This document shows, one piece after another, positions 1 to 6,779 of a stretch of DNA of 8,952 bases. The notes beneath the pieces are model-generated. The model worked only from the letters and a program-made list of their open reading frames with translations. It made no database searches and was not told the origin of the DNA. A program made the translations under genes and the position numbers. Positions within the stretch are counted from its first letter, which is position 1; each line of letters opens with the position of its first letter. The stretch comes from Bacteroidales bacterium (GTDB lineage: Bacteria; Bacteroidota; Bacteroidia; Bacteroidales; JAADGE01): the NCBI GenBank assembly GCA_029934265.1, contig JAOZMN010000102.1, positions 1 to 8,952 of the forward strand, written 5' to 3'.

Positions 1-714
1 AAAATCGGATTTCTAGCAACGGTTTCAGAGTTTTCAAAAAACGATATTGCGAGAAGTTATAATATAAATAAAGATAAAATTGACGTTGTTTACAACGGTT
101 CGGCAGAAATTTACAAACCGCTTAGCTTATCGGAAAAACAAAAAATAAAAAAAGATTATACTGAAAGCCAAAACTTTTTTATTTTTATTGGAAGTCTAAG
201 CCCCAGAAAAAATGTTGAAAGACTTTTTAAAGCGTTCGATATTTTTAAGAAAAATACCGATTCGGACTTCAAACTTGTTATAGTCGGCGAGGCAATGCAC
301 AAAACTTCCGGAATTTTTAACACCTTTTCCGGCTTAAATTACAAAAAAGATATTATTTTTACCGGAAAGTTAGAACAATCCGAACTTCACAAACTGCTTG
401 CAAGTGCTTTTGCTCTTGCTTTCGTTCCGTATTTTGAAGGTTTCGGAATACCGATTATAGAAGCCATGAACTGTGATGTTCCTGTAATTTGTTCAAATGT
501 TACTTCTATGCCGGAAGTTGCCGGAAATGCAGCTTTACTTGTTAATCCGTTTTCTGTTAATGATATTGCAAAAGCAATGCAAAAAATTATATACAAACCG
601 AAATTAAGAGCCGATTTAATCGAGAATGCAAAAATACAACGCCAAAAATTCAGTTGGGAAAAAACTGCAGAAAAACTTTGGCAGACAATGGAAATGGCAA
701 TGAACAATCTATAA
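1..714 (+). CDS. GT4-family glycosyltransferase, 3' part (5' end outside window)
   Basis: The frame is open from base 1 to the stop at 712-714, giving 237 residues with no start inside the window. An ATG at 295 is internal, because clear family sequence precedes it. The visible part is the end of the N-terminal Rossmann domain (VSEFSKNDI near residue 8, VVYNG at 29-33) and the C-terminal GT-B domain: IGSLSPRKN near 63-71, KLVIVG near 91-96, and the retaining-enzyme E-x7-E motif in FEGFGIPIIEAM (E146 and E154). The family transfers a sugar from a nucleotide-sugar donor to a growing glycan at the cytoplasmic face of the inner membrane. The missing N-terminal part is probably 100-150 residues, judged from the usual GT4 length of about 350-380. 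Sugar and linkage cannot be told. It sits upstream of rdgB with a 41-base gap and fits the surface-polysaccharide theme of the window. Confidence 0.93.
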   Translation, partial: KIGFLATVSEFSKNDIARSYNINKDKIDVVYNGSAEIYKPLSLSEKQKIKKDYTESQNFFIFIGSLSPRKNVERLFKAFDIFKKNTDSDFKLVIVGEAMHKTSGIFNTFSGLNYKKDIIFTGKLEQSELHKLLASAFALAFVPYFEGFGIPIIEAMNCDVPVICSNVTSMPEVAGNAALLVNPFSVNDIAKAMQKIIYKPKLRADLIENAKIQRQKFSWEKTAEKLWQTMEMAMNNL

Positions 715-755
715 CTAACAATATTTTCAAAATCTCATAACTTTACAATTTAAAC

Positions 756-1328
756 ATGAAAATAGTATTTGCAACAAATAACTTAAACAAACTCAGAGAG
801 GTACGACAAATTATCGGTGATAAATTTGAAATTCTTAGTCTTGCCGACATAAACTGCTTGGAAGATATACCGGAAACCGAACCGACTATCGAAGGTAATG
901 CGTCCTTAAAATCGTTTTATGTTTATAATAAATATAATTACAACTGTTTTGCAGACGATACCGGTTTGGAAATAGAAGCATTAAACGGCGAGCCGGGAGT
1001 TTATTCGGCAAGATATGCCGGCGAAAATGCCGTTTTTCAAGACAATATAGATAAGGTTCTTTTGAATTTGAAAGACAAAAAAAATAGAAAAGCTCGTTTT
1101 AAAACCGTAATTTCTCTTGTCATAGACGGAAAAGAAACTCAATTTGAAGGGCTGATTTCCGGAACAATACTTGAAAAAGAACAAGGTGAAAAAGGCTTCG
1201 GATATGACCCGATTTTCTTACCGGACGGTTATAAAGAAAGTTTTGCGGAAATTTCTGCGGAAGAAAAAAATAAAATCAGCCACAGAGGAATTTCAACCCA
1301 AAAACTTGCGGAGCACCTTAATAAGTGA
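756..1328 (+). CDS. rdgB: Non-canonical purine NTP pyrophosphatase, RdgB/HAM1 family
   Basis: The protein has 190 residues, a normal length for the family. It hydrolyses dITP, ITP and XTP to the monophosphates and pyrophosphate in the cytoplasm and so keeps deaminated purines out of DNA and RNA. Family motifs are all present: FATNNLNK at 5-12 (nucleotide binding), EGNA at 46-49, FADDTGLE at 65-72 with the paired aspartates D67 and D68 (metal and catalysis), GEPGVYSARYAG at 78-89, GFGYDPIF at 147-154 and SHRG at 175-178. The start is the ATG at 756, directly before the N-terminal beta strand KIVFAT. There is no obvious Shine-Dalgarno site, as is usual in Bacteroidota. A weak promoter-like TAACTTTA lies at 738-745. 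The gene shows no functional link to the glycan genes and is probably just a housekeeping neighbour. Confidence 0.97.
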   Translation: MKIVFATNNLNKLREVRQIIGDKFEILSLADINCLEDIPETEPTIEGNASLKSFYVYNKYNYNCFADDTGLEIEALNGEPGVYSARYAGENAVFQDNIDKVLLNLKDKKNRKARFKTVISLVIDGKETQFEGLISGTILEKEQGEKGFGYDPIFLPDGYKESFAEISAEEKNKISHRGISTQKLAEHLNK

Positions 1329-1418
1329 TTGACTAAGGTCTATTTAATGAGGTCAAACGGTATTGATAATGTGGTTATTATGTAGATAATTATACGGGGA
1401 AATTTATGCGAGGGTATT

Positions 1419-1426
1419 TATTTTTG
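1419..1426 (+). promoter_or_regulatory. Possible Bacteroidota -7 element upstream of porZ
   Basis: TATTTTTG fits the Bacteroidota -7 consensus TAnnTTTG. No TTTG-like -33 element is visible 19-21 bases upstream, so the call is weak. If real, transcription would start near 1433 and give porZ a leader of about 155 nt containing the whole hairpin at 1452-1534. Confidence 0.25.
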
Positions 1427-1451
1427 ATGTCGTACATATAAACATCTATAA

Positions 1452-1534
1452 AGTCAAGGTTTTGCTTAATTAACCAAGTTGAATAAATGTTAATATTTTA
1501 ATAATCATTAAATTAGTGTAGCGAAGCCTTGACT
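1452..1534 (+). repeat. Imperfect inverted repeat / long-stem hairpin upstream of porZ
   Basis: The left arm (1452-1466, AGTCAAGGTTTTGCT) can pair with the right arm (1520-1534, AGCGAAGCCTTGACT) over 15 positions without a bulge: 13 Watson-Crick pairs and two G-U wobbles in RNA. The 53-base loop is almost pure A/T. The outer eight pairs (AGTCAAGG/CCTTGACT) are perfect. Both mismatches at DNA level are wobble-compatible, which suits an RNA stem read on the + strand. It could be a leader structure or small RNA of porZ, or the terminal repeats of a decayed mini-element. No target-site duplication is visible, and a T-tract after the stem is absent, so it is not a standard terminator. Confidence 0.5.
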
Positions 1535-1587
1535 ATCCGGAACTAAAAAAAAACAGATACGAATTAATCTACTGTAAATTTTAATCA

Positions 1588-3888
1588 ATGCTCAATAAAA
1601 AAATATTAATACTCGAAATTTTCATTTTACTTTCCGGACTTTTACACTCTCAAATAAAAGTCGGTCAGTGGAGAAATCATATATCTTATACCGATGTTTT
1701 AACTCTCACTCCGATAGAAAACAATATATATGCAGGAACAAAATTATCTTTGTTTTCTTATGACTTAAATTCCGGTGAATACGAAAAAACAAGCAAAATA
1801 AACGGACTTTCCGAAGCCTTAATTAAAGTGATAAAATATCATAAAGATACAAAATCCTTAGTTATTGCTTACGAAAATTCAAATATAGATATTATAAAAG
1901 AAAATACCGTTTATAATTTTGCGGATATAAAAAGAAAACAAATTTCCGGCGATAAACGTATAAACAATATAACTTTCAGAGGGGATTCCATATATTTTTC
2001 ATGCGGTTTCGGAATAGTGATTTTCGATTTAAAAGATAAAGAATTTAAAGACACTTATTTTATAGGTGAAGATGCTGCTTTTATAAATGTTTACGACATC
2101 ACTTTTAAAGAAGATTCAATTTTTGCCGCTACCGAAAACGGTATTTACAAAGCAAACTTAAATCTGACAACACTTTCAGATTACAGAAAATGGAAGAGAA
2201 TTAAAAACATTCCGGGCTTTAACAAAACTTTTAATACAATTTGTTATTCAAACGGTGTTTTATATACAAATCAAATAGATTTAGATACCGAAGAAAATGA
2301 AAATTACAAATTTTCCGGCGAAAAATGGTCGATTTTTAATAATGAAATGAAAAATTTACGTTCAATCGTATCAAAAAATGGAAAAACTATTTTTGCTGAT
2401 AAAAGTATGGTTCTTGTATATGACGAATTTGAAAACTTGGAACGACAAGTAAATTGGTACACATTTAAAGATACATCTTCTTGGCTGAGTGTAAATTATG
2501 CAACCTTAGATGGCAATAACAACCTACTTATTGCCGATGAGCGTTTCGGACTAGTAATTCATCACAATTCCGGTGTTCTCGAAAAATACTACCCGAACGG
2601 ACCTGCAAATAATCATCTCGGAAAAATCATCAATTCCGGAAGTAAAACCTATGTAACCGCCGGTACAAAAGGCTCAAGTGCATGGCATATCGGACAATAT
2701 TACACATTTTCCGATGAGGCTTGGACTTCTACAAAAATATCCAATCCCGACATTCTTGATTTTCATTCGATTACCACCGACCCTTCCGACCAAAATAAAT
2801 TATACATAGGTTCTTGGGGAACAGGACTGTATGAATATCAAAATAATACTTTATCGGAAACCTACGATGATTTTAACAGCACATTATCTTATGTCGATGA
2901 CCAAATGAATATCAGTTCGGTAAAATTTGACAGGCAAGGAAATTTGTGGGTAGCAAACAGCGGAGTTGCAATGCCTGTTTCGGTACGAACTACCGATAAT
3001 CAATGGTACAGTTATAATTTTCAAGGAAAAATAAACGGAGAAGGTACAAACGATTTTTTAATAACAAGTTTCGGCGACATTTGGCTGGTCCTCGAACACA
3101 ACGGATTATTTGCATTTAATCCGAACGGTACTCCGGAAACAGATGCCGACGACGAATATGAAAAATTTTCACCTGTTGATGAAGAAGGAACTGTAATATC
3201 AAATGTCTATTCCATTGCAGAAGACAAAACCGGTGAAATATGGGTCGGGACAGACGAAGGACCACTTATATATTACAGTCCGGAAAACGTTTTTACGGGC
3301 GATAATTTTTATGCCGACAGAATACAACTTACCGCTTACGGAAATGATACAACAGAGCAATATTTGCTCGAAACGGAAACCATAACAAGCATTGCTGTAG
3401 ATGGTGCAAACCAAAAATGGCTTGGTACATTAAATTCCGGTGTTTACCTCGTTTCGGAAGACGGAAAGGAAACAATATATACTTTTAATAAAGATAACAG
3501 TCCGCTTTTATCCAATACAATTATTGATATTAGTATAAATTCCTTAACCGGTGAAGTTTTTTTCGGTACAGATAAGGGTATCGTTTCATACAGAGGAGAA
3601 GCCATTGAAGGAAAATCATATTACAACGATGTGTTTGTATTTCCAAACCCTGTTCGTCCGGATTATACCGGAAAAATTACCATAACCGGCTTACTCGAAG
3701 AAACAAACGTAAAAATTACCGATGTTTCCGGACAAATCGTATTTGAAACAGAATCGCTCGGAGGACAAGCAATTTGGGACGGAAACGATTTTAATAATAA
3801 CAGAGTAGGCTCCGGAGTTTACGTGATTTTCTGTACAACAAAAACAGGAGAGCAAACTTACACGGGAAAATTGCTTTTTTTGAACTGA
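1588..3888 (+). CDS. porZ: Type IX secretion system protein PorZ (beta-propeller, A-LPS delivery)
   Basis: The protein has 766 residues, close to Porphyromonas gingivalis PorZ as I recall it. In that species PorZ is a surface component of the type IX secretion attachment complex; it binds anionic LPS and presents it to the sortase PorU. A signal peptide covers residues 1-21 (KK at 4-5, hydrophobic core, likely cleavage at HS/Q22) and lacks a lipobox cysteine. The mature N-terminus has the family hallmark VGQWRNHISYTD, followed by propeller repeats such as NNIYAGTKLSLFSYD, SIYFSCGFGIVIFD, NLWVANSG, EIWVGTDEGPLIYY and EVFFGTDKGIVSY. Residues about 677-766 form a C-terminal sorting-like beta domain (VFVFPNPV at 681-688, GVYVIF, ending TGKLLFLN). 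The start is fixed by an in-frame TAA two codons upstream. The acidic residue E10 inside the signal-peptide core is unusual. A more generic two-component-regulator propeller protein is the main alternative. Confidence 0.88.
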   Translation: MLNKKILILEIFILLSGLLHSQIKVGQWRNHISYTDVLTLTPIENNIYAGTKLSLFSYDLNSGEYEKTSKINGLSEALIKVIKYHKDTKSLVIAYENSNIDIIKENTVYNFADIKRKQISGDKRINNITFRGDSIYFSCGFGIVIFDLKDKEFKDTYFIGEDAAFINVYDITFKEDSIFAATENGIYKANLNLTTLSDYRKWKRIKNIPGFNKTFNTICYSNGVLYTNQIDLDTEENENYKFSGEKWSIFNNEMKNLRSIVSKNGKTIFADKSMVLVYDEFENLERQVNWYTFKDTSSWLSVNYATLDGNNNLLIADERFGLVIHHNSGVLEKYYPNGPANNHLGKIINSGSKTYVTAGTKGSSAWHIGQYYTFSDEAWTSTKISNPDILDFHSITTDPSDQNKLYIGSWGTGLYEYQNNTLSETYDDFNSTLSYVDDQMNISSVKFDRQGNLWVANSGVAMPVSVRTTDNQWYSYNFQGKINGEGTNDFLITSFGDIWLVLEHNGLFAFNPNGTPETDADDEYEKFSPVDEEGTVISNVYSIAEDKTGEIWVGTDEGPLIYYSPENVFTGDNFYADRIQLTAYGNDTTEQYLLETETITSIAVDGANQKWLGTLNSGVYLVSEDGKETIYTFNKDNSPLLSNTIIDISINSLTGEVFFGTDKGIVSYRGEAIEGKSYYNDVFVFPNPVRPDYTGKITITGLLEETNVKITDVSGQIVFETESLGGQAIWDGNDFNNNRVGSGVYVIFCTTKTGEQTYTGKLLFLN

Positions 3889-3923
3889 AAAATTAATAAA
3901 TTTTACTTTCCGAAAATACATAC

Positions 3924-3931
3924 TATATTTG
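3924..3931 (+). promoter_or_regulatory. Promoter -7 element for the wzm-wzt glycan operon
   Basis: TATATTTG is an exact match to the Bacteroidota -7 consensus TAnnTTTG. A partial -33 element, TTTTA at 3901-3905, lies about 19 bases upstream where TTTG is expected. Transcription would start near 3937-3940, giving a leader of about 50 nt before the wzm ATG at 3987. It lies in the only sizeable gap (98 bases) between porZ and the packed genes downstream, the natural place for the operon promoter. Confidence 0.55.
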
Positions 3932-3986
3932 CATAAAATATTTTTACGACTGTTGTCCTAAAATTTAATAAGATTTGTAAAAAAAC

Positions 3987-4841
3987 ATGAGTACAACCCA
4001 AAAAGAAGACTGGTCGATGATTATCCGACCCAAAAGGCATTGGTTCGATATAAATTTAAAAGAAATTTGGAATTATCGAGATTTAGTAGTGCTTTTTGTA
4101 AGAAGAGATTTTGTTGCACGATATAAACAAACAATACTCGGACCGTTATGGTTTATAATACAACCTCTTTTAACAACCCTGATGTTTACCGTAGTTTTCG
4201 GTAAAATAGCAAAAATATCAACCGACGGTTTACCGCCAATGTTGTTTTACATGACAGGAATTACCGCATGGAACTATTTTTCGAGTAGTTTAAGAGCAAC
4301 TTCGACAACTTTTACGGGTAATGCAGGTATATTCGGCAAAGTTTACTTTCCTCGCTTGGTAACACCAATATCCGTAGTAATATCCGGAATTATACAATTT
4401 ATAATACAATTTCTGTTCTTGCTTGCTTTTATGACTTATTTCGGAATTATCGGAGCAGATTTCAGTCCGAATAAATACGTTTTTTTAATTCCGGTATTAG
4501 TAATACTCATGGCAGGTTTAGGGCTTGGCTTCGGAATTATTCTTTCGGCACTTACAACCAAATACAGAGATTTAACAAACCTTGTAGAATTTGGTGTTCA
4601 ATTATGGATGTATGCCACTCCGATAGTATATCCGTTGTCGGAATTATCGGGAACATACAAAACAGCCGCTTTATTAAACCCTGTAACTTCTATAATTGAA
4701 ACTTTCAGATATTCTTTACTCGGAGCCGGTTCGGTAAATTACACTTATTTATTATACAGCTTTGGGTTTATGATTGTTACACTAACTATAGGTATATTAT
4801 TATTTAATAAAGTAGAACAATCGTTTATGGATACGGTATAA
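3987..4841 (+). CDS. wzm: ABC-2 type polysaccharide/O-antigen export permease (Wzm-like)
   Basis: This 284-residue integral membrane protein is of the normal size for Wzm/TagG-type permeases. It would form the channel through which a lipid-linked polysaccharide is moved from cytoplasm to periplasm, driven by the ATPase Wzt. An N-terminal amphipathic gate helix is seen at about 30-48 (YRDLVVLFVRRDFVARYKQ), followed by the family motif ILGPLWFIIQPL at 50-61. About six membrane segments are visible: 53-72, 84-101, 125-150, 164-190, 206-218 and 254-274. The cytoplasmic coupling-helix motif TKYRDLTNLV is at 191-200. The ATG at 3987 is used; M11 at 4017 is possible, but the N-terminal sequence fits the family. 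Its ATPase partner is two genes downstream, separated by the toxin-antitoxin-like pair. Codon use (TTCCGG-rich) matches porZ and the first half of wzt. Confidence 0.93.
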   Translation: MSTTQKEDWSMIIRPKRHWFDINLKEIWNYRDLVVLFVRRDFVARYKQTILGPLWFIIQPLLTTLMFTVVFGKIAKISTDGLPPMLFYMTGITAWNYFSSSLRATSTTFTGNAGIFGKVYFPRLVTPISVVISGIIQFIIQFLFLLAFMTYFGIIGADFSPNKYVFLIPVLVILMAGLGLGFGIILSALTTKYRDLTNLVEFGVQLWMYATPIVYPLSELSGTYKTAALLNPVTSIIETFRYSLLGAGSVNYTYLLYSFGFMIVTLTIGILLFNKVEQSFMDTV

Positions 4842-4864
4842 TTTTTCATCTAAATAATAAAATC

Positions 4865-5116
4865 ATGGAGCAATTGATTGATATAGAGACCTTTAAACGA
4901 AATCCGAATTTGTTTTTTTCGCAGTTGCCGGAAAAAGCGGAAGAAGAATTTGAAAATATTTTGAATTATATTATTTTTAAATATACTTTAAAAAAAACTT
5001 TTTTTGAAAAAAAGAATATAACAGACGAATTTGATATTTATGAAAAAAAAAAGACAATATTACCAAGACAGATAAATGAATTTGTTCCATTAAAAAGAAA
5101 AGAAATTTATGAATAA
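4865..5116 (+). CDS. Small antitoxin-like protein paired with PIN-domain gene
   Basis: This encodes 83 residues, 23 bases after wzm, and overlaps the PIN-domain gene by 8 bases (5109-5116). That size, order and coupling are typical of an antitoxin. Residues 21-40 (LPEKAEEEFENILNYIIFKY) resemble the LPE...EVLDFIEFLxxKY pattern of DUF2281-type small proteins often found next to VapC-like toxins; this is pattern memory, not a search. The C-terminal half is charged and lysine-rich, as expected of a toxin-binding tail. The coding sequence is rich in homopolymers, including ten A at 5043-5052 and runs of eight A, seven T and seven A at 4990-5014. No separate promoter is visible in the short gap before it, so it is probably co-transcribed with wzm. 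Antitoxin function is inferred mainly from context. Confidence 0.6.
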   Translation: MEQLIDIETFKRNPNLFFSQLPEKAEEEFENILNYIIFKYTLKKTFFEKKNITDEFDIYEKKKTILPRQINEFVPLKRKEIYE

Positions 5117-5513
5117 TAATTTTATTGATTCTAACATTTGGCTATATGCTTTTATGGAAAGCAAATTATCAAAACACGATATTGCAAATAAAATTTTAAA
5201 TAAAGAAAAAATCTTTTTGAGTATTCAAGTTATAAATGAAGTTTGTTTTAACTTAAAAAGAAAAGCCGGATATAATGAAAAAGAAATTTATATTTTTACA
5301 CAAAACATAGCAGAACGATATTTTGTTGCAAATCTTGATATAAAAACAGTTTTGAAAAGCATCAAAATTAGAGAAAAATATGCAATCTCATTTTGGGATA
5401 GTCATATTATTGCTTCCGCCTTGTTAAACAACTGCTCAATTTTATATACAGAAGATATGCAGCACAATCAAATTATAGAAAACACATTAAAAATTATAAA
5501 TCCTTTTAAATAA
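5109..5513 (+). CDS. PIN-domain ribonuclease, VapC-like toxin
   Basis: The 134-residue protein has the full length of a VapC-type PIN domain. All four expected acidic metal-binding residues are in their usual settings: D7 in NFIDSNIWLYAF, E44 in QVINEVCFN, D97 in FWDSHIIASAL and D116 in LYTEDMQH. Members are Mg-dependent RNases that cut tRNA, rRNA or mRNA and are held inactive by an antitoxin encoded just upstream. The start ATG at 5109 lies inside the end of the antitoxin-like gene, and the stop TAA (5511-5513) abuts the wzt ATG with no gap, so the pair is embedded in the exporter operon. Hand count finds only 10 CpG in 4842-5513, sparser than in the neighbouring wzt start, consistent with a separate origin. 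The active site looks intact, so nothing suggests decay. Confidence 0.85.
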   Translation: MNNNFIDSNIWLYAFMESKLSKHDIANKILNKEKIFLSIQVINEVCFNLKRKAGYNEKEIYIFTQNIAERYFVANLDIKTVLKSIKIREKYAISFWDSHIIASALLNNCSILYTEDMQHNQIIENTLKIINPFK

Positions 5514-6779
5514 ATGTCCGAAACAGTAATAAAATTAGAAAACATATCAAAACGCTATCAGCTTGGTCTCGTTGGTACAAACACCCTTACCGGCGATTTA
5601 CAATCGTGGTGGTATCGTATGCGAGGCAAAGAAGACCCAACACTTAAAATCGGACAAGAAAATCAAATAGACAAAACCGGCGGTGCTTATGTTTGGGCAT
5701 TAAAAGATATAAACCTTGATGTAAAACAAGGAGAAATTCTCGGAATAATAGGAAAAAACGGAGCAGGAAAATCAACACTTTTAAAATTACTCTCACAAGT
5801 AACAGGTCCAACAACGGGAGCAATAAAAGTAAAAGGCAGAATTGCAAGTTTACTCGAAGTAGGAACAGGTTTTCACGCCGAATTAACCGGCAAAGAGAAT
5901 ATTTTTCTCAACGGAGCAATTCTCGGAATGACAAAAAATGACATCAAAAGAAAACTTGATGAAATTGTAGAATTTGCCGGAGTTGCGAAATACTTAGATA
6001 CACCGGTAAAACGTTATTCTTCAGGAATGTATGTACGACTCGCTTTTGCCGTAGCGGCACACTTAGAACCGGATATTCTTGTTGTAGATGAAGTTCTTGC
6101 AGTTGGCGATGCCGAGTTTCAGAAAAAAGCTATTGGGAAGATGCAAGATGTGAGTAGAGGTGGTGGGAGGACAGTGTTGTTTGTTAGTCATAACATGGCG
6201 AGTATTCAAAAATTATGTGAAAAAGTTTTAATTCTTGAAAATGGACAAAAATCATACTTCGGAGAAACTGCTAATGGAATTAAACAGTATTTAGGAAGAC
6301 AAAATAAAATAAAAGATAAAACAGGTTATACAAAGATAAATTCTAATAATGCAAGTTTTTCATTTATAGGTATTTCTATTTTAAACAAAAAAAATAAACG
6401 GTGTTTCAGTTTTTCATATACTGAGGATATTATTGTTAAGATTGGATATAAAATAAAAAAAGTAGTAGGTTCATTCGTTTTACTTTTTAGAGTTACAGAT
6501 GATAATGGAAATATTATTTTCACTTCATGGGACTCTGATGCAGGTATAAGCAGATTAGAAATAATTGGAAATAATTACAATGCAATTTGCATTATCCCTG
6601 CAAATTTACTAAAAAAGGGAATATATCATGTTACAATAGCTTCACATATACCAAATATTGAAATTTTAGAATATTATGAAAATTTAATTTCTTTTGAAAT
6701 TGATGTTTTTGATTATAAATTAAACCTTAATAGAGCAGGTTTTATTATACCTAAATTAAAATGGGAAATAACAAAATAG
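5514..6779 (+). CDS. wzt: Polysaccharide ABC exporter ATPase with C-terminal glycan-binding domain (Wzt-like)
   Basis: The protein has 421 residues, the long Wzt form with an extra domain after the ATPase. ATPase motifs: Walker A GKNGAGKST at 80-88, signature YSSGMYVRLAFA at 168-179, Walker B ILVVDE at 188-193, D-loop AVGDAEF at 196-202 and H-loop H226 in LFVSHNM. An insertion of about 35 residues before Walker A (LQSWWYRMRGKED and following) is typical of Wzt/TagH ATPases. Residues about 270-421 form a beta-rich domain (FVLLFRVTDDNGNIIFTSWD at 321-340) of the Wzt C-terminal type. In E. coli O8/O9a that domain binds the modified end of the polysaccharide and sets export specificity. Composition changes abruptly near codon 203: CpG and CCGG are frequent before and nearly absent after. 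The stop overlaps the sulfotransferase start by 19 bases. Confidence 0.94.
   Translation: MSETVIKLENISKRYQLGLVGTNTLTGDLQSWWYRMRGKEDPTLKIGQENQIDKTGGAYVWALKDINLDVKQGEILGIIGKNGAGKSTLLKLLSQVTGPTTGAIKVKGRIASLLEVGTGFHAELTGKENIFLNGAILGMTKNDIKRKLDEIVEFAGVAKYLDTPVKRYSSGMYVRLAFAVAAHLEPDILVVDEVLAVGDAEFQKKAIGKMQDVSRGGGRTVLFVSHNMASIQKLCEKVLILENGQKSYFGETANGIKQYLGRQNKIKDKTGYTKINSNNASFSFIGISILNKKNKRCFSFSYTEDIIVKIGYKIKKVVGSFVLLFRVTDDNGNIIFTSWDSDAGISRLEIIGNNYNAICIIPANLLKKGIYHVTIASHIPNIEILEYYENLISFEIDVFDYKLNLNRAGFIIPKLKWEITK

Larger units (their letters stand above)
1329..1587 (+). other. Intergenic region between rdgB and porZ
   Basis: This 259-base gap has no convincing open reading frame on either strand. 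It holds an imperfect long-range inverted repeat (listed separately), one -7-like promoter element at 1419-1426, and a run of nine A at 1545-1553. No tRNA, rRNA or recognisable riboswitch was seen. No classical intrinsic terminator follows rdgB: there is no GC-rich hairpin followed by T residues. Confidence 0.7.

Noticed and set aside
1329..1356. Short inverted pair TTGAC/GTCAA just after rdgB as a terminator
   Set aside because: Only five pairs with an 18-base loop and no T-tract, so it is not distinguishable from chance.
1575..1582. TAAATTTT as a promoter -7 element for porZ
   Set aside because: It misses the conserved final G and would start transcription at the start codon itself. The element at 1419-1426 is a better sequence match, though also weak.
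3199..3414. Open frames on the minus strand and in alternate frames inside porZ and other genes
   Set aside because: They lie inside genes with clear family motifs, show no motifs of their own, and have no start context of interest.
3888..3905. A/T-only inverted repeat AAAATTAATAAATTTT just after porZ, as a possible terminator
   Set aside because: The stem has no G-C pairs and there is no T-tract after it. In DNA this AT-rich such palindromes arise by chance.
4842..4864. Insertion scar or direct repeats flanking the toxin-antitoxin-like pair
   Set aside because: The 23 bases before the pair and the junction after it (AAATAAATG) share only short A/T words, so no target duplication can be supported.
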